Source: Sphingomonadaceae bacterium 3R27C6 (GTDB lineage Bacteria > Pseudomonadota > Alphaproteobacteria > Sphingomonadales > Sphingomonadaceae). From it: a stretch of DNA of 64,000 nt. The notes under the pieces are model-generated. The model worked only from the letters and a program-made list of their open reading frames with translations. It was not told the origin of the DNA and ran no database searches. Of the stretch, positions 43,509 to 52,064 are shown in pieces. Made by a program: the position numbers and the translations under genes. The stretch covers positions 62,001 through 126,000 of the forward strand of contig SCNS01000008.1 in the NCBI GenBank assembly GCA_005503215.1, written 5' to 3'. Within the stretch, counting starts at the first letter, position 1. Each line of letters begins with the position of its first letter.

Positions 43509-44387
43509 TTATTTGCGGACGGTGACCTTGAGATAGGTCGCCGGTATTTCGGTCCGGTCGGCACCGCCGCGGTTTTCGCGTTCGAACAATATTTCGAGTT
43601 CGGCCTGCAGCTCTGCGCGCCGGCCGCTCGCCTCGGCGGCGGCGAAAGCGTTCATCGTCGGGCCGTAATAGTCACGGAAGATCGCAAGAAATTCGCGCGG
43701 GCTTTCCGCATAGCGGAAGGTGTAGGTCGCGCGTTCGCAGGCGATCCGGTCCTGCGTGATGCCCGCGGCGCCAAAGCGTTCGCGCACCGCCTCTTCCTGA
43801 CCCCAGGTCACCGGGCTGATGAAGCCTTCGGGCGGCGGCGGGGTGTAGGCGGCGCAGATCTTGAGCACCTGCGCGACGAGGGTCGGATCACCGGCGATCC
43901 AGTTGCCCATCACGATGCGCCCGCCGGGACACGTCACGCGCACCATCTCGGCCGCGGTGTCGAGCGGCCGCGGCGCAAACATCGCGCCGAAGATGCTGAC
44001 GACGAGATCGAAGCGGTCGTCGGCGAGCGCATCCAGATGCGAGGCGTCGCCTTCCTCGAAGCGCAGGTTCGACAAGCCGGCTTCGCGGGCGCGGACATTG
44101 CCCGCAGCAACGAGGTTCGATGCGATATCGACGCCGAGCACATTGGCGCCGCGATAGGCCGACGGCAGCGCGGTGGTGCCGTCGCCGCAGCCGAGGTCGA
44201 GCACGTCGAGCCCGGCATGGACGCCAAGAGTCTCGATCAGTTCATCGCCGCTTTCACGCATGCAGGCCGCGAGACGGGTAAAATCACCTTTCTCCCAAAG
44301 GGCCTTGTTCGGGTTTACCGTCGTTGATAGATTTTCGGTTTGCGGCGCGGTGGGCGCCGTTTCCGACCTGGTTGTTGCGAGCGTCAC
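43509..44387 (-). CDS. SAM-dependent methyltransferase (class I)
   Basis: 292 residues with the class I SAM motifs: 'VLDLGCGDGTTALPSAYRGA' (motif I), 'VLGVDIASNLVAAG', 'LRFEEGDASHLDALADDRFD' and 'TCPGGRIVMGNWIAGDPTLV'. Small-molecule or ubiquinone-type methyltransferases share this layout. The start is GTG at 44387, supported by a perfect AAGGAGG 7 nt upstream. It diverges from the winged-helix/TPR regulator at 44454 over 66 bp, suggesting that regulator controls it. The substrate is not known. Confidence 0.8.
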   Translation of the reverse strand: MTLATTRSETAPTAPQTENLSTTVNPNKALWEKGDFTRLAACMRESGDELIETLGVHAGLDVLDLGCGDGTTALPSAYRGANVLGVDIASNLVAAGNVRAREAGLSNLRFEEGDASHLDALADDRFDLVVSIFGAMFAPRPLDTAAEMVRVTCPGGRIVMGNWIAGDPTLVAQVLKICAAYTPPPPEGFISPVTWGQEEAVRERFGAAGITQDRIACERATYTFRYAESPREFLAIFRDYYGPTMNAFAAAEASGRRAELQAELEILFERENRGGADRTEIPATYLKVTVRK

Positions 44388-44453
44388 GATAGCCTCCTTG
44401 AACGGAACCGGGTCCCGGTTCGATATGACGCTGAATAGGCTTTCCGTGGCCCC

Positions 44454-46079
44454 ATGCTTGAAGATGGCATGGAGAAGTTATGGAGAATTGCTGGCTTGTC
44501 GTTCGGCGCCGCCCTGATCTACCGCTTTGAAGGCTTCGAGCTCGATCCGGGCAAGTTCGAGCTGCGCGAGCACGGGCACGCGAAGCATCTGGAGCCGCAG
44601 GTGCTGTCGCTGCTGATCCTGCTCGCGAGCAATGCCGACCGCCTCGTCAGCAAGGACGAGATCATCGAGAAGATCTGGGGCGGCCGGATCGTCTCCGAGG
44701 CCGCGGTCGCCTCGCGCGTCAAGGCGGCGCGGCAGGCGCTGGGCGACGACGGCAAGGAACAGCGTTTCATCCGCACCATCCACGGTAAGGGTTTTCGGTT
44801 CGGCGCGCCGGTCCTGTTCGAGCAGGCGCCCGGCCCCGTGCGGCGGTTCGCGGCGCCCGCCGCCGATCCATCGCCCCCTACCCCCGCCGTCGAGGAGCGG
44901 CCCTCGATCGCGGTGCTCCCCTTTCATCTCGTTGGCGGTCCCGGAGCGCTGTCGGTCGTCGCCGACGCGCTGGCCGACGAGTTGATCAGCGATCTGTCGC
45001 GGATGCGCTGGCTGCTCGTGATCGCGCGCACCTCGACCTTCCGCTTTCGCGGACAGGAGGCGAGCTGCGAACAGGTCGGCGCGGCGCTGGGTGTGCGTTA
45101 TTGCCTGACCGGGACGCTCGAGGAAGCCGCCGGGCGCGTGACCCTGTCGGTCAGCCTTGCACGAACGAGTGATAGCGCGGTGGTGTGGGCCGAACGCTTC
45201 ACCGCCGGCCGCGACGAATTGCACGACCTGCGCTGCGAGGTGCTCGAAGCCGTGATCGCCAATCTGGAAACGCGGATCATCCAGAATGAGGTCGAGCGCG
45301 CGCGCCGGATACCCGAGAGCGCACTCGATGCCTGGTCGTCCTATCACCTCGGGCTCGACCATATGTTCCGTTTCAACCGGTCGGACAATGCACGCGCGGC
45401 GTCGCTGTTCGCGCAAGCGCTGGCGCGCGACCCCGATTTCTCGCGCGCGCTGTCGGGGCTGTCGTTCACGCGCTTTCAGGATTGTTTCCTGCAATATTCG
45501 GACGATCCCGACGCGATGGCGGAGCAGGCGCGCGCGCTCGCCGAACGCGCGGTGCAGCTCGATCCGCTCGATCCCTTCGCGCATCTCAACCTCGGCCGCT
45601 CTTTATGGTTCGCCGATGCGGTGCCCGAAAGCATGGAGCGGCTGTCGGCGGCGATCGCGCTCAGCCCGAATTATGCGCAGGCGATCTATTCGAAAGCCTG
45701 GGCCGAGATGACGCAATGCGATGTCGGGCACAGCGACGAACATGCCGAACTGGCGCTGCGCCTGAGCCCGCTCGATCCTTTACGCTATGCGATGCTGGGG
45801 GTGCGCTCGGTCAGCGCATTGATGCGCGGCGACCATCAGAGCGCGCTCGAATGGGGCGAGCGCGCGGCACAGTCGCCCGGCGCGCACAAGCATATCGCGG
45901 TGATCGCCGCGATCGCCGCCGAGGCGTCAGGCAATCACGCGCGCGCTTCGCAGTGGATCGAGCGCGCGCGGCAACTCGACCCGCAAGTGTCGCGAGGGAC
46001 CTTCCTACGATCGTTCCCCTTCGCCGCCACGAGCGGACGCGAAATGATCGAGCGGGCGCTGCAGGGCACCGGGCTTTAG
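44454..46079 (+). CDS. Winged-helix (OmpR/CadC-type) regulator with TPR domain
   Basis: 541 residues. The N-terminal trans_reg_C winged helix (residues 22-120: 'LEPQVLSLLILLASNADRLV', 'EIIEKIWGGRIVSEAAVASR', 'TIHGKGFRFGAPV') is followed by a Pro-rich linker. Then comes an adenylate-cyclase-associated-like domain ('RPSIAVLPFHLVGGPGALSV', 'VRYCLTGTLEEAAGRVTLSV') and TPR-like helices to the end. This architecture is common in sphingomonad and rhizobial one-component regulators. Starts at 44454 or 44469 are both possible. It is adjacent to the divergent methyltransferase and overlaps the convergent sulfatase stop by 4 bp. The signal it senses is unknown. Confidence 0.82.
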   Translation: MLEDGMEKLWRIAGLSFGAALIYRFEGFELDPGKFELREHGHAKHLEPQVLSLLILLASNADRLVSKDEIIEKIWGGRIVSEAAVASRVKAARQALGDDGKEQRFIRTIHGKGFRFGAPVLFEQAPGPVRRFAAPAADPSPPTPAVEERPSIAVLPFHLVGGPGALSVVADALADELISDLSRMRWLLVIARTSTFRFRGQEASCEQVGAALGVRYCLTGTLEEAAGRVTLSVSLARTSDSAVVWAERFTAGRDELHDLRCEVLEAVIANLETRIIQNEVERARRIPESALDAWSSYHLGLDHMFRFNRSDNARAASLFAQALARDPDFSRALSGLSFTRFQDCFLQYSDDPDAMAEQARALAERAVQLDPLDPFAHLNLGRSLWFADAVPESMERLSAAIALSPNYAQAIYSKAWAEMTQCDVGHSDEHAELALRLSPLDPLRYAMLGVRSVSALMRGDHQSALEWGERAAQSPGAHKHIAVIAAIAAEASGNHARASQWIERARQLDPQVSRGTFLRSFPFAATSGREMIERALQGTGL

Positions 46080-47722
46080 TTCGTCCAGTAGACATAGTCC
46101 TGGCCGTCTTTCCACGGCGCATTCTGGGGCACGTCGATCCGCACGGGCGCTTCGACCAGTCCCGGCCAGATCGGCTTCGCCATGCCCTCGTTCTGCGCGT
46201 CGATCATCGCGCGAAGCTGGGCGACGCGCTGCGGCTCGCTCGCGGCGAGGTCATGCCGTTCAGTCGGATCGACCGCGAGATTGTACAGGCGCGCCTTTTT
46301 GGGCCGCTTCGTCACCTGCAGCTTCCAGTCGCCCGTGCGCACGACGCGATAATCACCCGAGCGCCAATAGAGCGCCGCGCGCTTTGCGGGCCCGGCCAAT
46401 ATATCTTCGCTGTCGACGATCCGGTCGGCCGGCACCTTCGCCCCCGCCGCGGCCGCGATCGTCGAGAACAGGTCGATATGCCCCGTCACGTCGGCGCGCG
46501 TCGCCCCCGGCGCGACATGCCCCGGCCAGCGCATGAAGAAGGGGGTACGGATGCCACCTTCGAAGAAGGTCGCTTTCCACCCGCGATATGGCGCATTCAG
46601 ATCGTCGATGCCCGCGTACCAGGCGCCGCCGTTGTCGCTGGTGAAGATGACCAGCGTATTGTCGTCGATCCCCAGTTCTTTCAGTTTCGCCATCACGTCG
46701 CCGATGCGCCGGTCGAGCTGGGCGATCATTGCGCCGTAAACGCGCGTCTTGTGATCCTTGATCTGCGGCAGCTTCGCATAGTCCGCTTTCGTCGCCTGGA
46801 ACGGCGTGTGCGGGGCGTTGAACGCGAGATACAGGAAGAAGGGCCGGTTCCGGTTCGCCTCGATCGCCGCGATCGCCTGATCGGCGAAATAGTCGGTCAT
46901 ATGCCCCTTGGGATGAAAGCGTTTGCCGCCGTTGAAGGTCACCGCATGGCGCAAATTGGCCCACAGGAAATGGTCGATGCGGTCCCATGGGAGCTTGGCG
47001 TTGACCGCATCGGGATCATCCTCGGGCAGGAACATCGCCGCGCCGCCGAGCACCGCGAGGCTTTCGTCGAAACCCTGCGCCTGCGGCTGCAGCGCCGGCG
47101 CCTCTCCCAGATGCCATTTGCCGATGTGGAGCGTGTGATAGCCCGCGGCCTTCACCGCCTCGGCGATCGTCACTTCGCTCGCGGGCACGCCCATGTCGGG
47201 ATAGTCGGGGATTTCGGGTGTGATCAGGTCTTTGTGGAAGATCGCACGGTGCGGTCCGACCCCCTCGCCGTGCGAAACGCTTTCGGCGAACTCGACCGGC
47301 ACCGCTGTATATTCGAAGCCGAAGCGCGTTGGATAGCGCCCTGTCATCATCGCCGCGCGCGACGGCGAGCAGGTCGCGTTCGCGGCATAAGCGGTGGTGA
47401 AGTTGATTCCTTCGCGCGCGATCGCGTCGATGTTCGGCGTCTTGACGATCCCGCCCGCGACCCCGCCGCCATTGAGGCTGATGTCGTTGTAACCGAGATC
47501 GTCGGCCACGATCAGGATGATGTTGGGGGGACTTTTGCCCCCCGGCGGAGTGGCTGGCGCCTTCGCCGGGCCCTGCTGCCAAACGACCGCGCGGTTCGGC
47601 TGCACGGGGTCCTTCCAGTCCTGAACGATGCCGGGAAGTTTGTATTTATTCGCCTCGAAAGCCCAATAGCCACCCGCGCCTGCGGCGGCCAATACGCATA
47701 GGGCAACCCATGTTTTCTTCAT
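46076..47722 (-). CDS. Secreted formylglycine-dependent sulfatase 1
   Basis: 548 residues with an N-terminal hydrophobic signal/anchor (residues 4-20). The type I sulfatase signature is CSPSR at residues 118-122 (Cys118 to be converted to formylglycine), with metal-binding 'IIVADD-type' Asp74/Asp75, 'GKWHLG', and the second metal site 'FTSDNGG'. Such enzymes hydrolyse sulfate esters of glycans, steroids or aryl compounds. The divergent neighbours are a TetR regulator and a formylglycine-generating enzyme, which would mature this protein. ATG at 47722 is used. The substrate cannot be read, but the surrounding glycan-degrading genes favour a sulfated carbohydrate. Confidence 0.88.
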   Translation of the reverse strand: MKKTWVALCVLAAAGAGGYWAFEANKYKLPGIVQDWKDPVQPNRAVVWQQGPAKAPATPPGGKSPPNIILIVADDLGYNDISLNGGGVAGGIVKTPNIDAIAREGINFTTAYAANATCSPSRAAMMTGRYPTRFGFEYTAVPVEFAESVSHGEGVGPHRAIFHKDLITPEIPDYPDMGVPASEVTIAEAVKAAGYHTLHIGKWHLGEAPALQPQAQGFDESLAVLGGAAMFLPEDDPDAVNAKLPWDRIDHFLWANLRHAVTFNGGKRFHPKGHMTDYFADQAIAAIEANRNRPFFLYLAFNAPHTPFQATKADYAKLPQIKDHKTRVYGAMIAQLDRRIGDVMAKLKELGIDDNTLVIFTSDNGGAWYAGIDDLNAPYRGWKATFFEGGIRTPFFMRWPGHVAPGATRADVTGHIDLFSTIAAAAGAKVPADRIVDSEDILAGPAKRAALYWRSGDYRVVRTGDWKLQVTKRPKKARLYNLAVDPTERHDLAASEPQRVAQLRAMIDAQNEGMAKPIWPGLVEAPVRIDVPQNAPWKDGQDYVYWTN

Positions 47723-47764
47723 CTTCGGCCCCTATTCCGTGCGCTCGGCTTGCTCCAAAACTAT

Positions 47765-47781
47765 TGACACTATATGTGTCA
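47765..47781. promoter_or_regulatory. Candidate TetR operator between sulfatase 1 and the TetR gene
   Basis: TGACAC-TATAT-GTGTCA is a perfect palindrome in the divergent promoter region. A related sequence (TGGCAC-TTACT-ATGTCA) occurs at 51217-51233 before sulfatase 2. Confidence 0.65.
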
Positions 47782-47843
47782 CTATATTGGCCGATACGCA
47801 AGATTGTTTGACCCCGGCGCCAAGCCGGGCCAGCAGGAAGGTC

Positions 47844-48470
47844 ATGACGACAGGGGTGAAGAAGATAGACGCGCCAAAGATCGAGCCCGGCCGGGTCGAC
47901 GGCCGCCGCGAACGCGGGCGGTCGAGCCACAAGCGCATCGTCGAGGCGATGATGGAGTTGATCGTCGCGGGCGACCTCTCGCCGAGCGCGGCGCGCGTCG
48001 CCGAAGAGGCGGGCATCGGTCTGCGCACCGTGTTCCGCCATTTCGACGATATGGACGCGCTTTATGCCGAGATCACCGCGACGATCACCGAGCGCGTGAT
48101 GCCGATCGTCGTGGCGCCCTATCCCGACCAGCCGTGGCGGGCGAATATCGGGGAACTCGTCCGCCGGCGGGTCGACGTTTTCGAGGCGACGCTGCCCTTC
48201 CGCCTCGCCGCCAACATCAAGCGTTACCAGTCGCCCTTCCTGATGGGACAATATAGCCGCGTCGTGATGCTCGAGCGCGAGTTGATCGTCCGCCTGCTCC
48301 CCGCTTCGGTCCGTGCCGACCGGATCGGCGTCGAGGCTTTGTGCGCGGCGCTGTCCTTCCAGACCTGGCGCACGCTGCGCCACGACCAGAGCCTGTCGGC
48401 CGAGGAGGCCGGAGCGGTGATGGGGCAGATGGTCGACGCGGTGATGACCACGATCGTCGAAGAAGATTGA
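47844..48470 (+). CDS. TetR-family transcriptional regulator
   Basis: 208 residues. The N-terminal HTH reads 'SHKRIVEAMMELIVAGDLSP' and 'ARVAEEAGIGLRTVFRHFDD', followed by a helical ligand domain. ATG at 47844 has AGGAAGG upstream; the in-frame start at 47739 runs through the operator and is rejected. It is followed by the formylglycine-generating enzyme with a 1-bp TGATG overlap, so they are co-transcribed. It is divergent from sulfatase 1. Repression of both sulfatases and of the maturation enzyme, relieved by a sulfated ligand, is the simplest model. Confidence 0.85.
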   Translation: MTTGVKKIDAPKIEPGRVDGRRERGRSSHKRIVEAMMELIVAGDLSPSAARVAEEAGIGLRTVFRHFDDMDALYAEITATITERVMPIVVAPYPDQPWRANIGELVRRRVDVFEATLPFRLAANIKRYQSPFLMGQYSRVVMLERELIVRLLPASVRADRIGVEALCAALSFQTWRTLRHDQSLSAEEAGAVMGQMVDAVMTTIVEED

Positions 48471-49408
48471 TGCGCGAAGCTTTGGTCCTGCTGTCGCTCG
48501 CAATGCTCGGCGCGCTCGCGGCGTGCGGCGAAGCGAAGGACGCGCCGCTTGCCGAAGCGAAGGCGCCCGAATGTCCGGCGATCCCCGCGGAGGATTATGT
48601 GTGGATCCCCGGCGCGACCTTCGCGATGGGCGCCGACGCGCACCTGCCCGAGGAAGGCCCGGCGCGCGACGCGACCGTCGCGGGCTTCTGGATGTCGACG
48701 CACGAGGTCACCAACGCCGAGTTCGCCGAATTTGTGAAGGCGACGGGGTACAAGACGCTCGCCGAACAGGACCCGCCGAAGCTTCCCGGCGCGCCGCCCG
48801 ATATGCTGATCCCGGGCTCGGCGGTGTTCACCGCGCCGACCGACGGCAATCCGAACTGGTGGCGCTGGGTCGTCGGCGCCGAGTGGCGGCATCCGGCAGG
48901 TCCCAAGACGAATATCGACGGACGCGGCCGCGAGCCGGTGGTGCAAATCGGTTATGACGATGCGCTCGCCTATGCCAAATGGAAGGGCAAGGCGCTGCCG
49001 AGCGAGGAGCAATGGGAGCTGGCCGCGGCGACCGGCGGCGCCGACCGCAATGTCCCGGTCGACAAGGCGGGCAAGCCGCTGGCCAATTATTATCAGGGCG
49101 CCTTTCCGGCGCGCGACGTCGGCACCGACGGCTTTACCGGTCGCGCGCCGGTCGCCTGCTTCCCCGCCGACCGGCATGGCGTCCACGACCTGATCGGCAA
49201 TGTGTGGGAATGGACGACGCACAAGGCGGGCGGCGAGAGCAATGTGATCAAGGGCGGCAGTTTCCTCTGCGCCGCCAATTATTGCGCACGTTACCGCCCG
49301 GCGGCGCGCCAGTTTCAGGAACGCAGCCTAGGCACCGACCATATCGGGTTTCGCCTGATCGACACGGCGCGCCCGGCGCCGGCGGCGAAGGCCCCAGACG
49401 AGGACTGA
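48470..49408 (+). CDS. Formylglycine-generating enzyme, lipoprotein form
   Basis: 312 residues. SUMF1/FGE signatures: 'VWIPGATFAMGAD', 'FWMSTHEVTNAEFAEFV', 'ALPSEEQWELAAATGG', 'IGNVWEWTTH', and the copper-binding cysteine pair Cys267/Cys272 in 'GGSFLCAANYCARYR', matching the active FGE pattern. The N-terminus is a lipoprotein signal with lipobox LAAC (Cys19), so the enzyme should be membrane-anchored and face the periplasm. It can then act on sulfatases after export and needs oxygen there. ATG at 48470 overlaps the TetR stop. The last 81 bp overlap the convergent sulfatase 2 gene. Confidence 0.88.
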   Translation: MREALVLLSLAMLGALAACGEAKDAPLAEAKAPECPAIPAEDYVWIPGATFAMGADAHLPEEGPARDATVAGFWMSTHEVTNAEFAEFVKATGYKTLAEQDPPKLPGAPPDMLIPGSAVFTAPTDGNPNWWRWVVGAEWRHPAGPKTNIDGRGREPVVQIGYDDALAYAKWKGKALPSEEQWELAAATGGADRNVPVDKAGKPLANYYQGAFPARDVGTDGFTGRAPVACFPADRHGVHDLIGNVWEWTTHKAGGESNVIKGGSFLCAANYCARYRPAARQFQERSLGTDHIGFRLIDTARPAPAAKAPDED

Positions 49409-51169
49409 CAGCAGGAGGGCGATCGCGCCGACCCACAGGCCGAGGCGGATCAGCCGCGGCTTGCCCTGCTGTTCGAAGGCATAGGCGTTGATCTGTTCGT
49501 CGGCGGTGTAACCCGCGGGCATGTCGAGCACGCCGTTCGCTTTCGCATAGACGCGGTAGTCGACCATCATCGCGGCGAAGCGGTCGGGGTCGGTCGCGGC
49601 GAGGTCGCGCGTTTCGCCGGGGTCGACCTTGAGATTGAACAGGCGCCATTTGCCGTCGCCGGTCGGCGCGAGATTGCGCACCAGCTTGTAATCGCCGCGG
49701 AACAGCGCCGCATTGCCCGACAGTTCGTAACCGAGCGGCGCGTCGCCATGGACGCTGCCCGGCTGTCCATTCAACATGGGGACAAGGCTGCGCCCGGTGA
49801 CGGGCTCGACCGCCTTGCCCTGCCAGCTTCCGCCGTGGCCCGGCACGCCGGCAAGCTCGGTCAGCGTCGGCAAGATGTCGGTGACATGCGCAAGACCATT
49901 GCTGATGCCGCCCGCGCGGATCTCCGCATTGCCGGGCCAGGCGATGATCAGCGGAACGCGCAGCCCGCCTTCGGTGGCGCTGAACTTGTACCCCGACAGG
50001 GGCGACGCCGCGGCGCTCGCCCAGCCCGGCCCGATCGCCGCAAAACTGCCACGCCGGCCGATGTTCGCGGTCGCGAGGTCGTATTGCATATCGAGATACA
50101 CGCGGTTGCGCAGGCTGCCAAACGGATTGGTCGGCTCGGCGCCATTGTCCGAGAGGAAGACGAAGATCGTGTTGTTGTAATCGCCCGTGGCTTTGAGGTG
50201 CGCAACGAGGCGGCCGACCTCGCGGTCCATCGCGGTCGCCATCCCGCCATAGGCCTGCATCACGCGCACCGCCGCCGCGCGTTCTTCGGCGTCGAGTTTC
50301 TTCCAGTCGGGCGTCGTCGGCATCGTGACGATCGGCACGCCCGCGGGGACGATGCCGAGCGCGGCGGTGCGTTTCGCCCGCGCTTCACGGAGCGCGGTCC
50401 AGCCGTCCTTGTACATCGCCGAATAACGCGCGATGTCGCTGTCGGGCGCCTGAATGGGGATATGGTTGGCGAGAAAGTTGATCGACGCGAGGAAGGGTTT
50501 GCCGCTTTTGCGGTCCGCCTCGATATAATCGATCATCCGCTGCACGACGAAATGCGACGAATAATAATCCTTGGGCAAGGTCGCGGGCTTGCCATTTTCG
50601 GTCCACGCGGCGCTGTCGTACATGCCCTCGATCGGGCGCTGTTCGAAATTGTCGGCGCCGGCGTCGGCGAGGCTGTAGGCGCGGTCGTAGCCGCGCGCGT
50701 GCGGCAGACGTTTCGCATCGCTGCCGAGGTGCCATTTGCCGGTGAGATAGGTGCGATAGCCCGCCGCCTTCAGGAGCTGCGCGATCGTCACAACGCGCAG
50801 GTTCATCACCGTGTCGTAACCGGGCTTGCCGCGATGTTCGTCGGGGATCGTCTCGGGCATGTTGCCGAGTCCGTTGCGGTGGTTCATCACCCCCGTTTGC
50901 AGCATCGCGCGCGTCGGCGAGCACGACCCCGCGACATGGAAGTTCGAGAAACGCATCCCCGCTTTTGCCAGTGCGTCGATGTTCGGCGTCGCGATTTCGG
51001 AGCCAAACGAACCGACGTCCGAAAAGCCCCAGTCGTCGGCGAGCAGGATCACGATATTGGGGTGCTTTGGCGCCGATGGAGCGCGCTGCGCCTGCGCGGG
51101 CGCTATCGCGACCAGGGCGCCGATAATGATGATGGCAGCACGCCGGGACCCGCCTAAGCGACCCGGCAT
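49328..51169 (-). CDS. Secreted formylglycine-dependent sulfatase 2 with C-terminal membrane anchor
   Basis: 613 residues with a signal peptide ('IIIIGALVAIAPAQAQ'), metal-site 'ILLADDWGFSDVG', the sulfatase signature CSPTR at residues 83-87, 'GKWHLGSDAKRLPHARGYD', and the second metal site 'FLSDNGAEP'. Near the C-terminus a hydrophobic segment (LGLWVGAIALLLSVLVWG) followed by a basic RRRRRARR tail indicates a tail anchor in the inner membrane. ATG at 51169 has GGAGG upstream. A TetR-type palindrome lies at 51217. This is an arylsulfatase A-like architecture, and a sulfated glycan or aryl ester is the probable substrate. Confidence 0.87.
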   Translation of the reverse strand: MPGRLGGSRRAAIIIIGALVAIAPAQAQRAPSAPKHPNIVILLADDWGFSDVGSFGSEIATPNIDALAKAGMRFSNFHVAGSCSPTRAMLQTGVMNHRNGLGNMPETIPDEHRGKPGYDTVMNLRVVTIAQLLKAAGYRTYLTGKWHLGSDAKRLPHARGYDRAYSLADAGADNFEQRPIEGMYDSAAWTENGKPATLPKDYYSSHFVVQRMIDYIEADRKSGKPFLASINFLANHIPIQAPDSDIARYSAMYKDGWTALREARAKRTAALGIVPAGVPIVTMPTTPDWKKLDAEERAAAVRVMQAYGGMATAMDREVGRLVAHLKATGDYNNTIFVFLSDNGAEPTNPFGSLRNRVYLDMQYDLATANIGRRGSFAAIGPGWASAAASPLSGYKFSATEGGLRVPLIIAWPGNAEIRAGGISNGLAHVTDILPTLTELAGVPGHGGSWQGKAVEPVTGRSLVPMLNGQPGSVHGDAPLGYELSGNAALFRGDYKLVRNLAPTGDGKWRLFNLKVDPGETRDLAATDPDRFAAMMVDYRVYAKANGVLDMPAGYTADEQINAYAFEQQGKPRLIRLGLWVGAIALLLSVLVWGLRRRRRARRVDQAKPDMVGA

Positions 51170-51216
51170 TTAGTGGTCCTCCTGCGCACTGCCATCACTC
51201 CCACCCCCTCGGGATA

Positions 51217-51233
51217 TGGCACTTACTATGTCA
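51217..51233. promoter_or_regulatory. Candidate TetR operator before sulfatase 2
   Basis: TGGCAC-TTACT-ATGTCA has imperfect inverted arms with the same 5-nt spacer as the palindrome at 47765-47781. It lies about 48 bp upstream of the sulfatase 2 start, a normal operator distance. Confidence 0.5.
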
Positions 51234-51275
51234 ATATATTCGCGAGTCAATGGGGGTGATACGAGACCCTTAACC

Positions 51276-52064
51276 TTATCGCTCGCGATACTCCGGCGCG
51301 CGCTTTTCGAGGAAGGCGGCGAGCGCTTCGCGGTGGTCTTCGGTGGCGGAAAGGATCACTTGCTGGCGGTCCTCGATCGCCATTGCCGCGTCGAGACTCG
51401 GCGCGTCGAGGTTGAGGTTCAGCGCCTGTTTCGAGAGGCGCAGACCGTGGGGCGACGTCGCCAGCATCTCGTCGGCGAGCGCGAGGCCGCGGCCCAGCAG
51501 CGCGTCCTCGTCGACAATCTCACTGACGAGGCCCGCACGCAGCGCGCGCTCGGCATCGATGAAGCGGCCGGTCAGGATCATCTCCGACGCGAGGCTGGCG
51601 CCAACGAGGCGCGGGAGGAAATAGCTCGACGCCATGTCGCAGCCGCCGAGGCCGATGCGGATATAGGCGGCGTTCGCCTTGAACGAGGGCGAGGCATAGC
51701 GCACGTCGGATGCGAGCAATAGCGACAGGCCGCCCCCCGCCGCGGCGCCATGGCCGAGCGCGATGATCGGCTGCGGACAGGCGCGCATCTTGCGATAGAT
51801 ATTGCCAATGCGCGTCTGGGTGCGCAGCGTGCGGAGCACTGGCGTTTCGTCGCTCGAACGGTCCTCCTGAATATCGAGCCCGGCGCAAAAGCCGCGCCCC
51901 GCGCCGCGCAGGATGACAACGCGGATATCGGGGCGTTCGGCGAGCCTGCCGAAATAGGCGTTGAGCTCGTCGACCAGCGCCTCGTTGAGCGCATTGAGGC
52001 GTTCGGGGCGGTTGAGCGTCGCGATCTCGACCGCGCCGCGCGCCTCGACCAGCAGCTCGGTCAC
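51276..52064 (-). CDS. Enoyl-CoA hydratase/isomerase (crotonase) family protein
   Basis: 262 residues with crotonase oxyanion-hole motifs 'FCAGLDIQED' and 'GHGAAAGGGLSLLLASDVRY'. The two catalytic glutamates of true enoyl-CoA hydratase appear replaced (Ser in 'GGGLSLLL', Tyr in 'AYIRIGLGGCD'), while an Asp in 'GGCDMASSYFLPRLVG' is kept. This suggests an isomerase, thioesterase or other crotonase reaction instead of hydration. GTG at 52064 overlaps the stop of the upstream SDR gene (GTGA), so the pair works in one acyl-CoA or alcohol pathway. It is not obviously connected to the sulfatases. Confidence 0.78.
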   Translation of the reverse strand: MTELLVEARGAVEIATLNRPERLNALNEALVDELNAYFGRLAERPDIRVVILRGAGRGFCAGLDIQEDRSSDETPVLRTLRTQTRIGNIYRKMRACPQPIIALGHGAAAGGGLSLLLASDVRYASPSFKANAAYIRIGLGGCDMASSYFLPRLVGASLASEMILTGRFIDAERALRAGLVSEIVDEDALLGRGLALADEMLATSPHGLRLSKQALNLNLDAPSLDAAMAIEDRQQVILSATEDHREALAAFLEKRAPEYRER

